Of a DNA stretch of 64,000 bases, positions 22,901 to 35,760 are shown piece after piece. The translations under genes and the position numbers were made by a program. Within the stretch, counting starts at the first letter, position 1; each line of letters starts with the position of its first letter. The stretch comes from Bimastos eiseni. Lineage: Eukaryota; Annelida; Clitellata; Crassiclitellata; Lumbricidae. The DNA is taken from positions 11,862,013 to 11,926,012 of the forward strand of contig OY365810.1 of assembly GCA_959347315.1 (NCBI GenBank), given 5' to 3'. Below the pieces are notes generated by a model. The model saw only the letters and a list, made by a program, of their open reading frames with translations. It searched no databases and was not told the DNA's origin.

Positions 22901-25900
22901 ACTCAGAGGTGCTCTTGACTAAATAATGCAAGACTGCGATCAAATAGAACAATATTCAATCGAAATATACGCAGAGGCTCATGTAGCAGATTGTACAGCA
23001 GCCTGTTCTACAGCATTGACAAAGCAACTGCATTGCACAGCGGAAGTATGGAATAGAGGTACAACCAAACCAATAAAAAGTTTATACTCTGCCATACAGA
23101 GCAGAGTGATCACTTACCGAGATCAGGTGATAACCATAACCATAACCACATGTTTTATTATCAATCTCAAAAAATTAAACAGAAGAATAAGAATGCATGA
23201 AAAAACGGTAATAAGAGGGATAATAGGAAAAGTAAACCCCTAAGGGACCGATTGGTCCCGTTAACAGGGCCTACCCTTTACAATTTGATATTGGGCAACA
23301 GGTACATACAATTGAAACATAAATCGTCTTTACTAGTTAACAAATGTTGTCTGTGCACACACCAATTATTTAAAAAGGGTAGTTAACAAATGTTTTTTAT
23401 ATTTATTTTTGAAAACTTTGATCGTGCTGGATTGACGAATTTCAATTGGTGTCATATTCCAAGTGATGGGTCCTATGTATTTAATTGAGAATTGACGTGT
23501 ATTTGTTCTACACAAGATGGGTCTATGATTGAGAGGAACGGATGCTGTAAGGATTAATGGCAGAAATTCGTATAAATTGACTAGCAAATATAGAAGGTAG
23601 TAGCTAGGTTGTTGGCGAATTTGTACATAAATCCATTAATTTGGAAGGAAGTAATTTGACGAAGAGTTAGAATACCAATATTACTTTACATTTCATTATA
23701 AGACAAATGACGAGCATAGTAAGACCCCAATATCATATGAATAGCTCTATTCTGTAGAGAAATTAACCTTAACAATCTTGACGAGTAGTTGGAGGCCCAT
23801 ACTAAATTACAATATGTAAGATATGGGTGGATCATTGTATGATACAGATTACATAGAATGTTAGTAGGTAGGAGGTAGGCTACTCTGGAGATAATACCAA
23901 TGTCTTTTGCAATTTTAGACGATAGGCTGGCGACACTTAAATATATAGCTCCCTAAGGTAAGATGGAGCACAACTGGCAAGAGTGTCCAATCTACAAAAG
24001 GATTTTACTGGTAGATAACTCAATACAAATTCACATGGGTAACCACTACAATTAATGCTCCCATATAATACAAGCAGACAAAATGACCACACTTTGGAAT
24101 ACCACTGATCAACTAATTCGCAGCATTTTCAACAGACATATGTTGATAAATATGAGAGAAAGTGGTATGCATAGATTCTCTGACCAGTGTTGACCCTGTT
24201 AAAAATGAATACAGGTTTATGAGACATTGATTTGTATATATTGTGGATCCAGCATAGGTGATACAAGCGTGTTCTAGATAATAATTATCTCATATGCCAA
24301 GAGAGGGTCAATTCCTAGTTGCATTCAGTCATTCACAGAAGTAGAAAAGCAAATACTTAAAACATTCACTACAAGCAATTAATTAGCCAAAAACTCAATA
24401 GCTTCTACTGTGATACCCAATCATAAGCCACCTCTTTAAGTAAAAGTGACCAGAGACTGTGCCAACACTTGAAAAATTGATGTTTCTAAGAACAAAAAGT
24501 TAATTCCATTGCAAGAAGTGTTCAGATTACTGAAAGGTCACAACAAGTAATACAGACATGACTTTAATTAAAGAAAAAACTGTATACTTCGCGACTGTGT
24601 GTAGTCATAGGTGGCTTATCATAGATATGTTTCAAGGGTGACAAAATCTCAGTGCCCCCAAGGTCTGCATTCATCACCCTCTGGTGTTCACATGCAGCCT
24701 TCAATGACTCCTCGGAATATTCTCGACTGCCACTAAACGCAAAAAAATCTTTCAACATTGGCTAACAAGCAAAATCACTATTGTACATGCAAATTTAAAC
24801 TAAAATGGTTATAAAAACTCCTAACAAACAAGAGAAAATACACAATAAATACAAATACTCATGCACTGAAAATGAATCTATTTTTGTGTGGCACGGTCCC
24901 TGATCAGTTAGAGCGGTCGGCTCGAAACACTCAGTGTATGCTGAGTGAGTGGGTTCAACCCTTGTCCGAGGCACCAGTCACTGTGTAGGGTAGGGACCTT
25001 GAGGAAACCCTTCATGCACAATTGCTCTGCAGTACAACTGCAATAATGCGCCATCGAGGTGTGTGCACTTCTGAGCAAAAGATGTTGGAAGGTCGATATC
25101 AAACTTTGGGATAAATAATAAATAAATAAAATTACGTTGAACAATTCTCAAATAGTAAAATGAAAACGAAATGTGTTAATGATCCTAGCAAGACAAACAA
25201 ACTCCTAAAATGGTACACACAAAAATTAGAAAAATCTTTGCATTATGAAAAACCGATATCATCTATTACAAGTGTTGACATCAGAGAAGTAAGTAAATAT
25301 ACTCTTTATCACCGTTTACCGACACATGACAGGTACGTGAGAAAAACATTAAAAACTTACAATATATTTACATAAAATTTAATATAAACATAATAGACAT
25401 AATATTATGTCAATTAATTCTTAATTACAATAATGGATATCAAACTCATGAAGATACAAGAAGACTCTTGTTGACTAATTCTGGGAACAGGAGCTCTTAG
25501 GTTAAACTAAATTTATAATATAAAAATAAAAGAAAACTTGAAAATCAACTGAAAGATGACACAATACTACCAAAATACATCTAGTTGACATACTCTGGGA
25601 ATAGAAGCTGAAAGGTTGAACCAAATCCCACAACATTGAAGTAACATCCAGGTGGTAGGCTCTTAAGAAAAAGCAATAGCGTCTCTTTTGCTCCTTTGAT
25701 ACGTGGTCCCGTCATACTGCCTATTAAAACACAATGACTAATCTAAATGGGATAATAAAATTGGAAAAGATATAGAAAGAAAATAAAGCTAGAAAAACAT
25801 TCTGTCAACTGGCAGATTTGGTGAACTTAATGATTGAAATGACAGTACAATTTATTATACTCTGGAAAAAAAGATCAAACAAAATTATTTTCAACTGCCA

Positions 25901-28900
25901 GTTTAACCTAAAACCAGTAGGTTATATATATATTCAATTGAACAGAAAGTCACATATTTACATAATAATAATAATTGTCTTGATAACGAATTAGTAACAA
26001 TGAGTAATAACCTGATCTGTCAACAACAAAAATGAACTCATGTTTGCTTGTGTAGTCTGTATCCTTCAACTCCGGAAAGAAGTTGAGCATGATAACATCC
26101 TTTTTAAGAATTCCATCTGAAGAGCAAATCACCACCAAATACTTTAAACAAAGTCAAATTGAATAAGTTAAATGATATATGTACAATATGCATTTTTTAA
26201 AAAGAGGCGATGTTTGATTTGGTATCAAAGCAGAAGCCATTGAGTTTAATGCCAATTAATTATTTCTACCGAATGCTTTGAGTGTTTACATTTCTACTTC
26301 TGCGAATCACCAGGAATGGTTATGTTTTTCCTTGCACATACTCAAATAATAAGCAGAGGATTTCGATAAAATTTTTACACAGAAATAATTCTAGCACAAC
26401 ACAAACCTTTGGTATCATCTCCTTTTTCTATAATCAGATGAGGTTTATTGAGTTCTTCAAATATCACATCCAGTGTCAGATCATGATTTGCCACAAAAGG
26501 TTTTGCCAGTGTCACCTAAAATTTCATGGCACTTAGTCAAAGACTAATTTACATTACTGTGTTAAAGACATTGAAATAGTATCATAAATTTAATTGATTG
26601 CAACCAATGACAATGCAATTGATCAGGATTTTTGTAAATGTGAAACATTATTAATTCATACTTAAGATGAATTCACCATATCTGTCGTAAATATTGTTTC
26701 TACTGAAACTAGAATTATATAAGCAATTATGTAGATGGATGCTATTGTCTCTGAAAATTTTTACACGAAATCAAATAGCGGTTGAGTCATTACCCAGACA
26801 GTCAATCTACTGAACTGGTGTCAATAACCTAAATATCCTCAATTTTATTACTCATTCATTGATGGCACTAATTTTAACTGTTTCTGCTGATGGGAATAAA
26901 CAACACCTCTGAGTTATTACCTTGGAGAGGCACTATATAAATGCTCTGAATCAATGACTGATGTATGTATGTATTTCCGTTTATTGAGAAAATATAGCTG
27001 ACGTAAGGCAGCCCTTTACATATACAATATAGCTGCCTAATAGTTAAATCACACTAAACAGTTCACCTAGTGAGTGAGATATTAGATCTAAATGTCATGA
27101 ATTATTCATCAAACCAATTGGGCCGACGGCCTAGTACATGTTTTTATGCATCATCCTTGATAAAAATTTCTTGCTGTCCATAATCAGGAGGGCAAATGGA
27201 TGGGCCCACGATCGCAGGTGACTAACAATTTCTCAACTTGGTTAGCAATGGTTATGTAACTCAATATAAGTTCTTATACCATTCCTAACATGTACCATCT
27301 TGTCAACTGCCTGCTTCACCTACCTGTGCTTCAGTTTTATCATCACTCAATTTGACATTCAACTCTTCTTTTGGTGACTTAACGCTGACAATTTTTCCTG
27401 GGTTCACAACGGTCGCCTTGAACTCAAACTTGTATGGCTGTTCACCTCCCACTGGAACATAGCTGACATCTAGTGGACTTTTTGACCCACCAGCTGAGCA
27501 CAGAAAATAATTTTAAAAGCATAACGAAGTGTAAACCTCACAAAATTTTTCAGTGTCCATGTCATTAATTGTCATCAATGTAATAATTATTATTTTTATC
27601 ACCCAAAGTAAAGAAAATCTTTCAGACTAATAGAAATAAAATGATAGATGTGCAATCAAGCTTGGAGCACCTGGGCTGTGGTGTGAAGCTGCTCCATAAG
27701 CAATGAGATTAAAATGCCGAGTCCAAATATTAAGCCACTGCAGAGGTAAGCAATCTATTATTATTAACATTTTCATAACACAATAATGATATTAGAATTG
27801 TTATCATTATTACTACAATTATCATTGCAATTTTTAATACAATTATTATCACAATTATTATTACAATAAGTGTTACAATTATTATTATTATTATTAAATT
27901 ATTATTAATATAATTATCCTCCTCCTCCTCTTCCTCCACGTCCTCCCCTTCATTATCATCAACAACAGCAACAACAAACACATTGACAACACCCTTCATG
28001 TCTCAAAAAATACAAAAAATTATAAGTGTCATTGCATGAATACACTACTATTTGACAAAACCTTTTTTCTGGCAATTGCATATTACTTTAATCCTACCTT
28101 ACTTATCGTATTGTAACATCTGTTTGGGCTCAAACAATTTCTCTAGATCAAAATTCTTGGAGATACTACGTAAGCAAGCGTTACAAGTAACATGCCAAAC
28201 AAAATGGAAAGATATCACAGGACCATATTTAAAAAAATAGAACATTTCAAAACTAACTGACATCACAAAACATCAATTGGTATCATTCATGTATCAATAT
28301 CAGAACAGGCTCCAACTATACAAATTTAGGGAACACTTCTTAAAGGGTGATGCCAAGACTTGATACTTCCAAAAGCACAAACAGGAATTTTCCATTGACA
28401 AACAAGTAGTTGATTGATTCAACTGATTGCAACACTTGCATAAAATCGACTGGCCATATTCCAGTTCCAGCTGCATCCATTTCGCATTTTGGCACTTGTA
28501 ACTGATCACTAGCTGCACTTAGAAGCTGTCACCAATATATGTCAGATAGAAAAGGTTCTTTAAGAATCGAGATTGTAGTGATCAAAGTTAATCAAGACAG
28601 ACATAATCAGAAAACTGCTCCCACATTGCAACATGCTTTCACACCGGAACTAAAAATCCAAACAATTTAAAAGGTGTCAAACACAGTTCCAACAAGAAAA
28701 TAATTAGATAATATTCTAAACTGCTGAATTCAATATCTAAAAAGATAGAACTGCTTACACTCCACAGACGGATTGTATCGTGGATTCAGAAGAGTTGGCA
28801 ACAGAAAAGAAAGAGTTCCATCTGGTTGAAGTGATAACTCGGTAACATATCCAAACTTGATGATAGCGTCTGCATCTGGTGGCAAATTGCCGACGAGGCA

Positions 28901-30950
28901 GGAGAAGATATCCGATGAAGAATCATCCTCTTGCATCAACACAGCGCTGTAGCCAGCCTTTACAGCATCGTCGTAAGTCTCCTTGGCCTGAGATAACACG
29001 ATGCAATAAAAATTCAATGAATCCTTGATGCACGTAACATTGATCAAGCCAAACTACCCCAACAAAGATAGTGTTGCATGCATAATGCATATACGTATTC
29101 ACGCATCAGTTGCAGGTAAAGACTGTGACACATGGTTCACATAATCCTTGATAAGAGTCATTCATACATTCATGGAGATACACATTTGGCATCAGTCGTG
29201 ATCAAACTCACTCGTAGTTTTATTCATCGAATGACAAGTGAGTTCCTATTAACTCAAGCATCCATTCGATGGTTTCAAATCAGACTATATTTCACTTCAT
29301 CAATCTCTAAGTAAATGTATGCACATTGCAGTAACTCTATAAATTTACATGGCTGCATCTGATAAAATTTGTGATCTCCATGAAAAAATGCTTGCAGTCA
29401 TACAGAACCAATGCTTTGCATTTTACTCCTTTTTGGTCTATTTGGCTTTTTGCATGGAATCCAAGTATCATGTTAACTACTGCAGTGCCTTCTCACGGCA
29501 TCTGAGCATCCAATTGGCTCCATATAAATATTCACTTACAATCACAGTCAAAAGTTCACAAACTTTATGAACTATGGAAGCAGAGACATAATCTAGGTTA
29601 TATAATTCTTAAATCTTTGCAGTCAAATAGTAAAAATCTATGTCAAGAAGAATTTGACAAGGGCACAAGTTCTCAGATTAGATTAGAATATAATGGCATT
29701 TATTAAGAATGCGTGTATGCATGTATATTGTAGATGCATTAAAGGATTTATGTATCAAAAAGTTAGGTGACACTCATTCAAAACAACTTTAATAAAACAT
29801 GTAACATGATGACATTCAAGTTCACCCATCATCACCCAATAAAAGAGACTATCAAAAAAAACTTCACATAGTCGATTTTTTAGTCAAACTTCACCACCAT
29901 ATATATTAAAAATATTTCAATGCATTAACTTTAAGCATAAAACTGTATTAAATATGCAAAAACATTGTACTGCATCCTGACCTGTTCTTTTTCCTGGCAT
30001 TCTGCTACAATTACTCTATCCTCAATCTGGGCCTCAAAATGGTAGACAGTGCTTTGATCATCCATTGGGAATTTATAACGTGCTTCGATTGGATTCTTCT
30101 CAACATTCTTGTAACACAGAGTTGATCGAACGTTGGCAATGTATCCTTCAATCCTTACATCAATGCTCACCGACCGTAAAGGAACTGCACATGACATCAA
30201 ATACACTTAGTTCACTCTCATAAAAAAATGACAATAAATAAACCCATAGCATGCACAGATAATTTCCTGTGATGAATTATAAAAGACTGATACATATGCA
30301 ATTAACTGAAGGATTAATAAATGGTAGCACCTGAACTTGGTACAAATGGTTACTTTTGATTGTGCTTAGTAAACTATATTGACAACTTACTGACGCATAC
30401 TCATCAGACACATTATGTAATTATGACTTTATCAAAAGCCAAGCCACTCTATGGTCTATCTATGAATATTCTTTTAAATAACTACTTAAGCTCGATGTAG
30501 TTATTATTGAGCTTGCTGCATACCGGATATAGCTGGATAATTATATTCGGTGGCTCTAACAGCGGGACAATATCACTTTTGGGTCTTCTTTAAGTCAACG
30601 TCTTCTGTGTAATAATTATAGCAAAATTTATTTGGTCAATGTAAAATTCATGGAAATAAGAAATTTCTGTTGTTTGTATCACAAACTCAATGCAACAATA
30701 GTAATTATAATCTTGCAATGTTCCTTGTCACCGAATAATAGCCATAATACATATTTTTATTCTATTTCGTTGCTTGCATTAGACTACAGTATATAATTAT
30801 TATGCAGACTTTTCATGTCACTCATTTATTCAATAATTCAGCTAGCCAAATCACCTAATTAGTAATTTTAAAGTAATGCTTGTCGTCACCTGGGTCATTT
30901 CTCTGGAAAACCTTTTTCGTTAAACAGCAGCAGTTTTGTCCTGGGTTCAT
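13778..30950 (-). CDS. VWA5A: VWA5A-like protein (VIT + VWA domains), 15 exons
   Basis: Exons: 30950-30890, 30184-29982, 28987-28759, 27493-27324, 26515-26407, 26116-26012, 25720-25594, 24732-24588, 22820-22741, 22012-21898, 21275-21111, 20535-20367, 19808-19474, about 16439-16305, and 13960-13778. All junctions are GT-AG and phases agree, giving about 776 residues; vertebrate VWA5A has 786. The order is a VIT domain (about residues 15-150), a VWA domain (about 285-450), a linker, and a C-terminal helical region. The start MNPGQNCCCLTKK, then VFQRNDP, matches the place of the vertebrate N-terminus. Only the acceptor of exon 14 is uncertain, as it has a weak pyrimidine tract. The gene appears intact. 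VIT-VWA proteins are generally intracellular or matrix-linked; VWA5A has been studied as a tumour-suppressor candidate and its biochemical role is not settled. Confidence 0.88.
14345..14520 (-). repeat. tRNA-derived SINE with an internal duplication
   Basis: Related to the SINEs at 16690-16895 and 24886-25131 through GCAGAGCTATTGTG, AAGGTCCCTTACAC and GCCGCTCTGACCAAG. A 34-base unit is exactly duplicated apart from its last base at 14352-14419. It lies in the last intron of the VWA5A-like gene. Confidence 0.6.
15424..15466. promoter_or_regulatory. Inverted pair of YY1-like sites
   Basis: GCCATTTTGC, a 3-base loop and GCAAAATGGC form a perfect hairpin, and each arm (AAAATGGCG type) resembles the YY1 consensus. 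It lies in the last intron of the VWA5A-like gene with no supported exon beside it. A regulatory role is only an inference. Confidence 0.3.
16496..16547. repeat. 52-base near-perfect palindrome
   Basis: Two 26-base arms meet at 16521/16522 (AATTAGGTGA|TCACCTAATT), with a single mismatched pair (G at 16511 against G at 16532). It sits about 60 bases upstream of the likely exon 14 acceptor of the VWA5A-like gene. Confidence 0.9.
16690..16895 (-). repeat. tRNA-derived SINE
   Basis: Inverse orientation copy of the SINE at 24886-25131. It keeps the B-box region (GAGGGTTGAACTCG on plus), the A-box region (CCGCTCTAACAAATCGG on plus) and the body words CAATTGCAGTTGTACTGC and GCACACGCC. Confidence 0.75.
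17045..17290 (+). mobile_element. LINE 3' fragment (DPWN type)
   Basis: The frame at 17020-17268 ends with FKKPKGILGQKFFSAIDPWN, then GLEDVTVSVDTSQL and a stop. This resembles the C-terminal end of non-LTR reverse transcriptases (FF/S..DPWN.LP..VV). It is truncated at the 5' side. Confidence 0.5.
17349..17640 (-). mobile_element. LINE 3' fragment (CR1/L2-like)
   Basis: The minus-strand translation contains YATAQSRSFAYVGPTSWDSL, typical of the C-terminus of CR1/L2-like LINE proteins. It is shifted and truncated. With the SINE and LINE piece before it, it forms an insertion absent from the paralogous intron at 62.8-63 kb. Confidence 0.7.
17770..19470. other. Intron of the VWA5A-like gene
   Basis: Intronic DNA between exons 13 and 14. 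It holds a hairpin (AAAGCGCC at 18490, GGCGCTTT at 18523), a TA/CA microsatellite at 19259-19312, and no supported exon. Confidence 0.5.
22370..22442. repeat. TA-rich microsatellite
   Basis: An imperfect ATATAT array in an intron of the VWA5A-like gene; it is close to self-complementary. Confidence 0.9.
23366..23835 (-). mobile_element. LINE 3' fragment (Jockey-like)
   Basis: The minus strand reads WASNYSSRLLRLISLQNRA from about 23800 and ends with RTNTRQFSIKYIGPITWN, STIKVFKNKYKKHLL. These match the last part of Jockey-like LINE proteins. It contains stops and lies in the intron between exons 8 and 9 of the VWA5A-like gene. Confidence 0.7.
24886..25131 (+). repeat. tRNA-derived SINE, best copy
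   Basis: The tRNA-like head has an A-box-like stretch (TGATCAGTTAGAGCGG, 24901-24916) and a B box (GGGTTCAACCC near 24949). The body has TGCACAATTGCTCTGCAG and the tail GATATCAAAC ends in ATAAATAAATAAA. It lies in the intron between exons 7 and 8 of the VWA5A-like gene. Confidence 0.8.
27730..27975. repeat. ATT/CCT simple-sequence block
   Basis: Degenerate ATT-type repeats followed by a CCTCCTCCT run, in the intron between exons 3 and 4 of the VWA5A-like gene. Confidence 0.7.
28052..28240 (+). mobile_element. LINE fragment (Jockey-like)
   Basis: The plus-strand frame contains LILPYLSYCNICLGSNN and then WKDITGPYLKK. This matches the region after the catalytic core of Jockey-like LINE reverse transcriptases. 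It lies in the same intron as the preceding block. Confidence 0.65.
28759..30950 (-). other. VIT-domain exons (1-3) of the VWA5A-like gene
   Basis: Exon 1 gives the short leader. Exon 2 (30184-29982) starts VPLRSVSIDVRIEGYIANV and includes KFPMDDQSTVYHFEAQI. Exon 3 starts AKETYDDAVKAGYSA and includes FSCLVGNLPPDA and LLNPRYNPS, all hallmarks of the VIT fold. The exon 3 donor is GTAAGC at 28758; this choice gives phase 1, which joins correctly to exon 4. Confidence 0.85.
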
Positions 30951-31660
30951 CTTTCCAATCAAAAATCTACAAAAATCCAATGATGCAAATTGCAAAACAT
31001 AAATAACAGATGGGACATCATTATTTAAGGCAACATAAACTTACAGTCCTTTGGTCTGTTATTATGCGAGAGTGCGACATTGATCTATTCACAAAAGTTC
31101 TAATTCAGTAGTTGAAAGATTTTGATGAAATGACCAATGTCACTAGTGTTTTCCACTAGCAGTGCAACATGACATCAGTGTAACCAGGGAAATAAATGGC
31201 TGATCAAGTTATGCGATGTACTTCTGTGATTCGTCACTAACCAGCTCATAGTCTACACAGCATGAAATCAGGGCCTCCACTACGTTTCCATAATTTATAG
31301 GACACTGCAGCTTCACAATCTCTGTGATTTTGGCCACCAAGATAAACTGAGATCAACAGATCTATAAATTTCCACAATGATGGAACGTTTTATCCAGCGC
31401 ATGAAGCAACAGCAAAGTGAAAGACGACAGTTATTGGCAAGCCCCACAAAAGTCGTGAGAATGCATTCTCAACCGTAAAATTCCCTCCAAGTTGAATGTA
31501 CATGCGTACATTGCTGTAAAATCCACATCCATTTTGTTATGGCACTGAAGTTTTTTTAGTGCTCATATTATACAAAGATAAAGTTAGCAGAACAATTAGC
31601 TAGATCAACTACAACTGTTTTTGCCTAATCATCCATGAAAGAATATTATTCTGTGGTAGA
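30951..31660. other. Upstream region of the VWA5A-like gene
   Basis: This should contain the 5' untranslated region and promoter. I see no TATA box near the start codon and no further exon. Confidence 0.35.
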
Positions 31661-31950
31661 AAGTTGTTGTCAATAGAAGATATGGGAAGTCACAGTGAGT
31701 GAGCTATCAATAATAACACCAAGAGATTTAATTTTTACAGAGAACAGAACAATGGTACTGCAAGTGACCAATGTGAAAAGAGGGCACATGTGCTGGTGAG
31801 TTGTAAAAAAATCACCTCAGACTCATCTGGGTTAACAAAGAGACTTTGAGTTAAGTTTTGGCTAAAGGATCTGTAGGAGAAAATGCCCAGCAGAGAAGAG
31901 TATCATCAGTATATTCTAGCATCTGGTGCATTGCTGTATTATTATTGGGT
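31660..31950 (-). mobile_element. LINE reverse-transcriptase fragment
   Basis: The minus strand reads LEYTDDTLLCW (a variant of the catalytic YxDD motif), then KVSLLTQMSLR and FYNSPAHVPSF. This is the region around the catalytic core of a non-LTR retrotransposon, with stops. Confidence 0.6.
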
Positions 31951-34470
31951 GCATTTATTTATTTAATAATGCTTTTTGAAAAATGGAGCAAATCAAGAAC
32001 TCAACACTGAGCTGCATTGCATCAACAGGTAACTGTTGATCAGCTCATTGAAACTTCTTTAAAATCATTTAAACATTATTAAAATATGAAGACTACCCCA
32101 GAGAAGAGCAGAACTTGAAACCCTAAATGATGTGTAGGGTTGAAAGAACAAAACGCCATGCTCAACAGTTCTTCGAATGCAGACTTCTTCTTTTGATGCA
32201 GCTTGATCAGAACAAAGTTCAGCATTGAAATGCGACTTGGCGAAATTTGTTAACTTTCCCATATTATGCAGACTTGGTTCTTGTGCAGACATGTAGGTTA
32301 AGCACGTCATATCCACTGCCAATGAATGCAGTGAAATACTTCCAGAGGAATTAGGCCTACTTATCATTAATGCACGTTCGTTGCTTTATTGAGGGAGACA
32401 TGGCTTACTCCGACTTCAAAGTAGTGTAGACCACATTGCCCGGACTTCTACATTAAAGCATAGAGCTCATGCGATCGGCACACACTATTTTTCATCTTTT
32501 TGATGCAGGCTCATCTGATTCTCGAAATATTTCGAACTCGCAATTGATCGCGTGCGAGTAGAATAATTTGAGAGTGGACGAAGTTGCGCAATAACTCAGC
32601 CACTTCCGCCTCAACTGTAGACACAAAAACTACGGAATAGGGAGGAACAAATCATAAATAAACAAAATGAAAACAGATCTACGTTGCGAAGAAAGCTTAC
32701 TAACCCAAAGTTATTATTAGTAGCCGGATAGCCCTATTGACTAAGATCGTTTTTCTCTATAAAACACTTATGTGTAGTCTACAGTAGATTACGAAAGACA
32801 ACGTACGTGTAGTAACCAGGTAGTAGGCCTAACACAACCACCTGCAGCTGATTAAAAGCGATATGCTGACTAATCTTACGCTTGTCTAGGTAATTCCTTA
32901 TAGATATTATTAATATATAGCTATGTGTCTGGGTAATTCCAAGGCTAGTTTTTATTGCTTCCTTATGCTTACTGACCTACATGAGAAAATTTCGTGAATT
33001 AGAGTATATTATATAGGCCTACTATCACGCACCAGGCACGCACTCACAATAATAATTATGTATTATTATCATTATTACTCTAATCATTATCATTATTCAC
33101 TACATGATTATTGTTCTTATTATTATATGATTCTGATTCTGATTATTATTATTATAATTATGGCAGAACATTTTGGTCTTTGCACTTTCTCCAGTTTTTC
33201 AATGTCCACTTTCAGATATGGACTTAATGCCTGCCATGGATGCAGGATTATTGTCCTTCTTAATTCTTATTAAAGTCAGTCATTGCCTAAACAAAAAAGC
33301 GCATCTGTCAGAGTCCAGTGGGAGACTATTGATGGAAAGCTGCAGGCAATTAGCTATATCTTGGCGGGCTATATGGGTTTACTTATTACTAATTGAAGTC
33401 ATTGGTCCATCGATCGCGGGGCTGTGAAATTTGAGTGTAGGACATCTGCCACCCCCTAGCCCTATGTAAAGGTTGAATGCAAACTAGTTATAAGTTATAG
33501 TTAAATAATTATAATTATTAAACTAATAACATAATAATATTTGGTCAAATTTCAAACTGATATTATAGTCTATCGCAGCGTCATTACAAATATAGGCCTA
33601 GTATATGAACGGATGGTGACAAGTTATTTTTTTATTTTAACTTCTATTGATCAAAATATATTTGCTGTAAAGCTTCTATTAAACCATGAATAATTATGTT
33701 TCATCAATACACTTGCAACTTACTTCTATTAAGGCAAGAAAATATATAAACAAATAATTATCACGTCACACAGCAGACAAAGCGAGACAATAATCTACGT
33801 GATTGTATTGATTCATTGGTGCCGATTTAATAATTTATCGAATAATTCAGACATTCTGTCAAGGGACATGTTAACTCATTATGAACTTCTCATTCCCTTG
33901 TTAGATGCACAAATACTGATAGGTCTACAGTCAGTGATGCGTAGGAATATCTATAATCGTCTGCCGTTAAAACCATTCGCTAACGAATATTTATTATGAA
34001 CTGAGGTGACACGTACGTGTAGCGAACTCCTCTCGAGTCGGCAGCGGACGCTTGTCAAACGAAGGCAGGATTCAAGTTCAACAAGCGCCCAGGGAAAACC
34101 TGGATTCCTCCCTTTCATTCTGGTACTCTCAGGAGGCAGAGCCCTGAGGTCTTCCCTAAGTTGTCGATGCCTGCTAGGTACATTATAGGGCCTGGGAATT
34201 TGACACAGGACTTCGAAACTGTTCCGCAGATGAAAGTCACTATTCAACGCAGAAGAAACCAACACTCGCAATTCGAACAATTTCTTGTATTATTCATGTC
34301 AACAACGAATGACACACATGCACTACTAATTTATACCATTTCCCCGAGCCCGTTGATGGGGAGACGGGACGTAGGCTACGGTCCCGGGACGTCGGCTAGG
34401 CGTTCAAGGCTGGGGAGAGGGGAATTGTGGGACGAACATAGATGTTATAACTTTTATATTGGGTTTGACA
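31951..34470. other. Intergenic, no gene seen
   Basis: AT-rich DNA with scattered TAGGCCTA palindromes (near 32344, 32824, 33014 and 33593), an ATT-rich patch at 33050-33165 and no reading frame I can support. Confidence 0.4.
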
Positions 34471-34472
34471 TA

Positions 34473-34624
34473 GGCAGAGGTGGCGATCCCGGGGTGGGGG
34501 TCGAGGGGGTCATGTCCCCCACATTTTACAGACAGAGAACACGTACGTTATACATATGTCCCCCACATTTCCTACCCATCTCATTGGGTGTCCCCCACCT
34601 GTCAAACGAGATCGCCGCCTCTGG
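34473..34624. mobile_element. Small inverted-repeat element, copy 1
   Basis: About 150 bases with ends GGCAGAGGTGGCGATC and, inverted, CAGAGGCGGCGATC. Inside are GTCCCCCACATTT and CACCTGTCAAACGAGAT, shared with the copy at 60326-60472. No coding capacity; a MITE is likely. Confidence 0.7.
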
Positions 34625-34689
34625 ACATAGGCCCATACAGGTTATGATATACTAGGGATATTACACTAATCGTAAACATAATCTCAACA

Positions 34690-35760
34690 TTTCTACAGCG
34701 CCCACAAACGCTAAGTCGCTGGAACCAGCTTATTCACAGGCGCTTAATCAAAACCGATAGGCAGAGGGTCAAAATCCAGAGTGTCAGACAGGCCGTCAGA
34801 CAATCAGATGGCTAAGGTTGATGGTGTTTGGAGTTGAAACAGCGAAGAAGGGAAGGCGAAGAATAGGATTCAGGTTAGGATTTGTGAAAAAGCAACGTAC
34901 GTTTTGAATGGAAAACCTGTGGCGAGATAGCAAGAGGTGAGGCTTTAGTGAGTTCGTAGGATGGATCGGATATTTGTCTAAATGCTAGAGGAAGTTTGTT
35001 CCAAAGAGGCGGAACAGCAGATACATGTGTGGAGCGATTTGCAAATTTCAACTGTGAAGTGACAGAGGGGCGTGTTGAGTGATGTGGTTGAATCGTGAGC
35101 CGTTCACGGAGATTGCACTGCCAGTTGCTTAATTAATGCACCGTAGGCCTACACCTCAAGCTGTAATCGATACTAGATATAGGCCCATAACCGACACACA
35201 ACATATACCAGACACAGCATTTAAGCCGACCGAGAGGGCACGACCTCACTTGACCCTAAATTAACACGCAGGTCGGCATCTTATCTGCCTAGTGTCCTGC
35301 ATCTCACATTGATGAAAGAATCACTGACCAGGGACGACCCAATTTGGACAAATTGAGACACCCAGGCGCGCCATAAAAATAGCTTAAGACATGGGAAAGA
35401 CAACACACGTTCAATCGGCTGAAATTTGGGGAATATAAGCTACTCCATCCCACTTCAATTTTTTTTTGGGGAGGGGGGGGGGCAGTCCCCCGCTGTCCCC
35501 CTAAGTGGACTAGGGTTACCACGCGGGGAAGATGATCAATGAAGATGGAGAAGCTGGTTGGAGAGAGAGATATGAATAACTGGGAGTCGTCAGCGTATAG
35601 GTGATGGTCAACCGAGGATGATTTGATGAGTGAACTGAAGTGGTAGTGTAAAGGATGAACAATTGAGAGGGGCCGAGAACAGAACATAGCGGAACACCAC
35701 AGGTGAGGGGGTACGTAGGCCTAATGGTGAATAGGTACCGACTATAGGTAATATTCACAA
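34690..35760 (-). mobile_element. CR1/L2-like LINE fragment
   Basis: Minus-strand pieces in several frames: VLGPSQLFILYTT and LYADDSQLFISLSP (the reverse-transcriptase YADD motif) near 35560-35700, then TRPSVTSQLKFANRSTHVSA with WNKLPLAFRQ near 34960-35080. Frameshifts and a G-run at 35470-35482 break the copy. Confidence 0.75.

Larger units (their letters stand above)
21898..26116 (-). other. VWA-domain exons (6-10) of the VWA5A-like gene
   Basis: The metal-ion-dependent adhesion site is complete across introns: DRSGS is split between exons 6 and 7, the threonine sits in DLGGTEI (exon 8), and the aspartate in LLLTDGDV (exon 9). Exon 10 carries FSFGIGEGASTSLVKGIARA, a strongly conserved VWA5A stretch. 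A metal-binding VWA domain is therefore expected. Confidence 0.85.

Noticed and set aside
24886..25131. A functional tRNA gene
   Set aside because: The A and B boxes are present, but the arms do not fold as a proper tRNA and the sequence continues into a SINE body and tail.
34161..34655. 164-residue plus-strand frame
   Set aside because: It runs across the inverted-repeat element and GC-rich debris with no recognisable protein pattern.
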